DNA from: Ophiodon elongatus
Lineage: Eukaryota; Chordata; Actinopteri; Perciformes; Hexagrammidae
Length of the DNA stretch: 64,000 nt
Direction of reading: 5' to 3'
NCBI GenBank assembly: GCA_016806645.1
Contig: JACSYO010000444.1
Location: forward strand, 407,501-471,500
Shown in pieces: positions 60,792-64,000 of the stretch. The position numbers were made by a program, and so were the translations under genes. How positions within the stretch are numbered: the first letter of the stretch is position 1; each line of letters begins with the position of its first letter. The notes under the pieces are model-generated. The model ran no database searches, was not told where the DNA came from, and worked only from the letters and a program-made list of their open reading frames with translations.

Positions 60792-62534
60792 CATGGGCGT
60801 AGCCGCGACTTGCAGCGTGTATACGCTTGGAAAAGGTCAGTTTGATTGTCAACCAAAACAAAAAGGCACAAAAAAACCGCAGAGCGGTGGCGATGCAGTC
60901 AGCTGTGTGAATAGTTCTGTTAGCTGAATCCTCCAAAACAGGAGAAGTGAGCAAACAGCTTCCTCCACTGTGTCTCTGGGCGCAGAGCAGCAGCAGCAGG
61001 GATTCAGAGATTCACTTATCACTATCGGCCCCGACCCACCGGGGCCTGAGTCGTGAGTGGGGGCTCAGCAGGCAGTCGATGGAAGTATAACACAGGCGAT
61101 AAAGAGGAAGTGTGACAACAACACCAGCGATCGCATGATTCTCATGGCGGAGGTCATAAATACTGTACAAATAAAATAACTGTACTGTGTACATTTCAAA
61201 AACATTACAGTACAGTACCTACATAAAATGTTTTACTGTAACAGATAATAACTAGGCTACAGCCTAAAAGCGTATAGTCAGTCGTGCAAATAGCTTCAGT
61301 GCATTTCTAGAATTTCAAGAGGCCTGAAAATAAACTTTAGGCCTTCTCACAAAACATCAGCTTTTCCAAACATCCACAGTCTCCCCATGTCAAGAGATGT
61401 GTCTTGATGGCAGTAAACACACTACTAGGACGGAATATGAATGAGGCCAGTGAAGCACTCCCACTGAAGACAAAGAAAATATGTATTCACCTCTGCTCAT
61501 TAGGTCAGTCTTCATCGTGATGCGTCTCAGCTGCTTTGTTGACAGGAGAGAAATAGATTTTCTTTGGCATGTTTGGTCCTTGTTCCTCAGCCAATCCATT
61601 TTATTTAAGTGTTTGTGAGGCACTTGTCATTATTTATCATTTGTCCATCTCTAGGAACAGGTGCACATGTGTGTCGTCTGTATTCATTACAGCCTCCGTC
61701 TGGAAGAATTCACGCAAACGTTTTCACAAGTTCCAAGAAATGTTGGACGGATAAATGATTGAGCTTTAAGAACAATAACAGCGAAAGGATTTTTACACAA
61801 GGTCTCTTCTCATTAAAGCATTCATAGAGCCATTGAACTAATAAACTGAACTTCTATTTAGGAAGTTCCTTTTCTGGGATTTCCTATTTACTTAGCCACA
61901 ATATGTATTCCTCGGCCACACTGCCTGGGTCTGCTATTAAATTCTTTGCAGGCAGCAGCTGCGAGTTCAATAGACGAGCACGGTGACTCATTTTTCGCAA
62001 TGATGGTCCTCGAGGATGGCAATAAAAGAGAAAAATAATACTAATACTTAAAAGCGGACTCATTATCCAACCTTTTACGCACGTGAAAATGTGAATTAAT
62101 CCATCATTAATGTTATTGTGCATTTTACTGAAATCCAAGGTGAGTGCTCACACAGAAGTACAACCAAAAATAAAGGTGCTTTCATACCTAACCCGTTGTG
62201 TTTGTTTGAGCTGGTGTGAAAGCTGCCGAACGCACCAACTGCAGGATGTTATGATACCAGCTGAGTGATTTCAGCATAATTTTGAGAATTCAAAATCCAT
62301 CTGCTGAATGTGAAATCTCTTCAGGAAGCGATCTTTTTGATCTACTAAGGCCATATATGATATTTCAAGGAGTTACCTGTCCGTCTGTAGCTTCCTGTTC
62401 ATTTATACCCAGACACACATTTTACACTGTCTTTTTACAGACGTTGTAGTCTTCTGGTACATCCATCATGTGATGGTTGCTATAGGGTTAAAGGAATGTG
62501 ACCTCTGCTCTGACACTATCTTTTCCCAGGCTGT

Positions 62535-62536
<2 letters not shown>

Positions 62537-62603
<67 letters not shown>
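62537..62603 (+). repeat. (CA)n microsatellite
   Basis: About 33 perfect CA units. Confidence 0.95.
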
Positions 62604-62606
<3 letters not shown>

Positions 62607-63887
62607 CCATCTGGCATGTACATTTTCATACTCCCAGCTGACTCTTCTCTTTCTCTTTTCTTAGACCTTTCTTAAACTTCTCTACCACCATTTTCAACCT
62701 TTTGAGTTTTATTTTTAACTCCTCAAGTCACTTACAAATTCTTCCCTCATTTTTCTACCGTTTGACTGAACCTGTCCTCCTCGTCTGACCCTTATACAAT
62801 CTTATGACAGCTCAGTCTCTTCCCCTGTAAACATTATCTGGATGATTACATGATTGCACACATTTGTTTTGTTGTGTCAATGTAGCTGGGGAGAAAGCTT
62901 CAACTGGAAAATCCCTTGATCGACTTTTCTCATTTAGCTCAAGAGACACAGTGGTGGAGGTCAAACACACACATTTAGAGATGTTTGTGAAAAACAATCA
63001 GTGAGGACGATTTCTTGTGAGGGGCCGTGGCATTGTGGTTCAGAATGACAACGACCCTCTGACCCTCTCAGCTTGAGATTGATCCAACTAGACAACATAG
63101 ATCTGAGATACCTGATTGGATGAACATGATGAGGTAACCTTTCCCCACCATATGACAGATCAACAAAAGATGGTGGCTCCAGTGACATGGAATAAATGCC
63201 AATAGCTAATGTAAAAGCTTGGTTGATTAATAAAATGAATCTTCGTTACTATAGGCATATTTAAGCAGGAAAAGCACAGGTGTGTATGATAAGATTAGTG
63301 ATGGCTGAATTCCATTTAGCTGCTTCAGGGTACCAGTGTCGTGCAGTCTGGCTCACTGCCACGGCTTACTGGGTCACTTGAATAAAACAGAGCTATCTTT
63401 AATGAAACCTGTACTGATGTGAAAAAAAGCCTGTTGTGTTTTTTCGATAAAAGTATCCATTATAGTCATCTAATGCATTATAAAGTGTGCAGAGTTACAA
63501 TTTAGTAGTTACATGATAAGTAAAAATAAACCTACAAAAATAAAACCCAGTTTTGTTTCAGATTGTTCCTTATGTGTAGGATTAGACATTGTCTGACTTT
63601 GATGACTCAGCGTCGTAGTATAAATAAAGCTATAATTCTAAAATTGCTATCACATAAACATGTACCTTGTCAATGATTACCAGACAAAATAAAACCTAAG
63701 AATTGTGGGAATGTTCTCACAAGGCCCACATTCAAAACAAAACACATGCACAGATTTAAAAAGAAACTATTTGAATAATAAAAAAAAAAAAAGATAATTA
63801 CAAATAGAAGCATCTCCACATGCCCCTGCTATCCATCTCTGTCTCTTAACCTTGCCCCTTTCCATGCATCGTTACATTCCTGATGAG

Positions 63888-63888
<1 letters not shown>

Positions 63889-63969
<81 letters not shown>
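63889..63969 (+). repeat. (GT)n microsatellite
   Basis: About 40 perfect GT units near the right edge of the window. Confidence 0.95.
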
Positions 63970-63970
<1 letters not shown>

Positions 63971-64000
63971 ACAGATGCTGTATGTGCTGTGAGTGGAAGA

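Larger units (their letters stand above)
59987..64000 (+). other. mgat5b intron 16 (incomplete)
   Basis: At least 4 kb. It contains an 11-base minisatellite, a locally CpG-richer patch (60600-61090), and CA and GT tracts. No exon is recognised. Confidence 0.75.

Noticed and set aside
63940..64000. Next mgat5b exon after CACAG at 63971-63975
   Set aside because: The frame ATG CTG TAT GTG CTG TGA stops at once and does not match the expected DFC start.
1..64000. CRISPR arrays, phage or prokaryotic defence systems, tRNA or rRNA genes
   Set aside because: Nothing with regular spacer-repeat structure, tRNA boxes or rRNA similarity was seen. The window is a vertebrate-type intron-rich locus.

Overview
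The window is eukaryotic and looks like a teleost fish genome. It is AT-rich, carries many dinucleotide microsatellites and degenerate interspersed repeats of kinds common in fish, and its genes are split into small exons with GT-AG introns. There is no operon, CRISPR array, prokaryotic mobile element or recognisable tRNA or rRNA gene.

Layout. From 1 to about 3.2 kb there is intergenic DNA. Between 3210 and 4715, on the minus strand, is a compact three-coding-exon gene for a 262-residue immunoglobulin-superfamily protein (signal peptide, V-type domain, C-type domain, short hydrophobic C-terminus). Upstream of it are a non-coding leader exon candidate, a TATA-like box and an interferon-response-type motif. 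From 5 to 10.6 kb there are intergenic repeats, including a 426-bp MITE-like element, and two weak minus-strand open frames.

The rest of the window, from about 10.65 kb to the right edge, is one plus-strand gene that I identify as mgat5b (N-acetylglucosaminyltransferase Vb/IX, family GT18). I traced 16 coding exons, all phase-compatible, giving 637 codons from the initiator to the HAYIQ segment. The last part, roughly 150 residues by comparison with the mammalian protein, lies beyond base 64000. Exon 12 is a 6-nt microexon coding Leu-Gln. It accounts for a two-residue difference from the paralogue MGAT5.

The introns hold most of the window. Intron 8 (12.1 kb) contains an RTE/Rex3-like LINE (about 43249-46201) that starts at what looks like its 5' end, lacks its 3' end and is broken by many frameshifts. 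Diverged copies of another repeat family lie on both sides of it in opposite orientations. Intron 7 contains a perfect 54-bp palindrome. Several introns carry CA/GT or CT tracts next to splice sites.

I found no new multi-gene system. The most informative observations are the microexon, an upstream ORF whose stop codon overlaps the mgat5b start in an ATGA, the interferon-type promoter of the Ig gene, the palindrome, and the unusual 3' truncation of the LINE.
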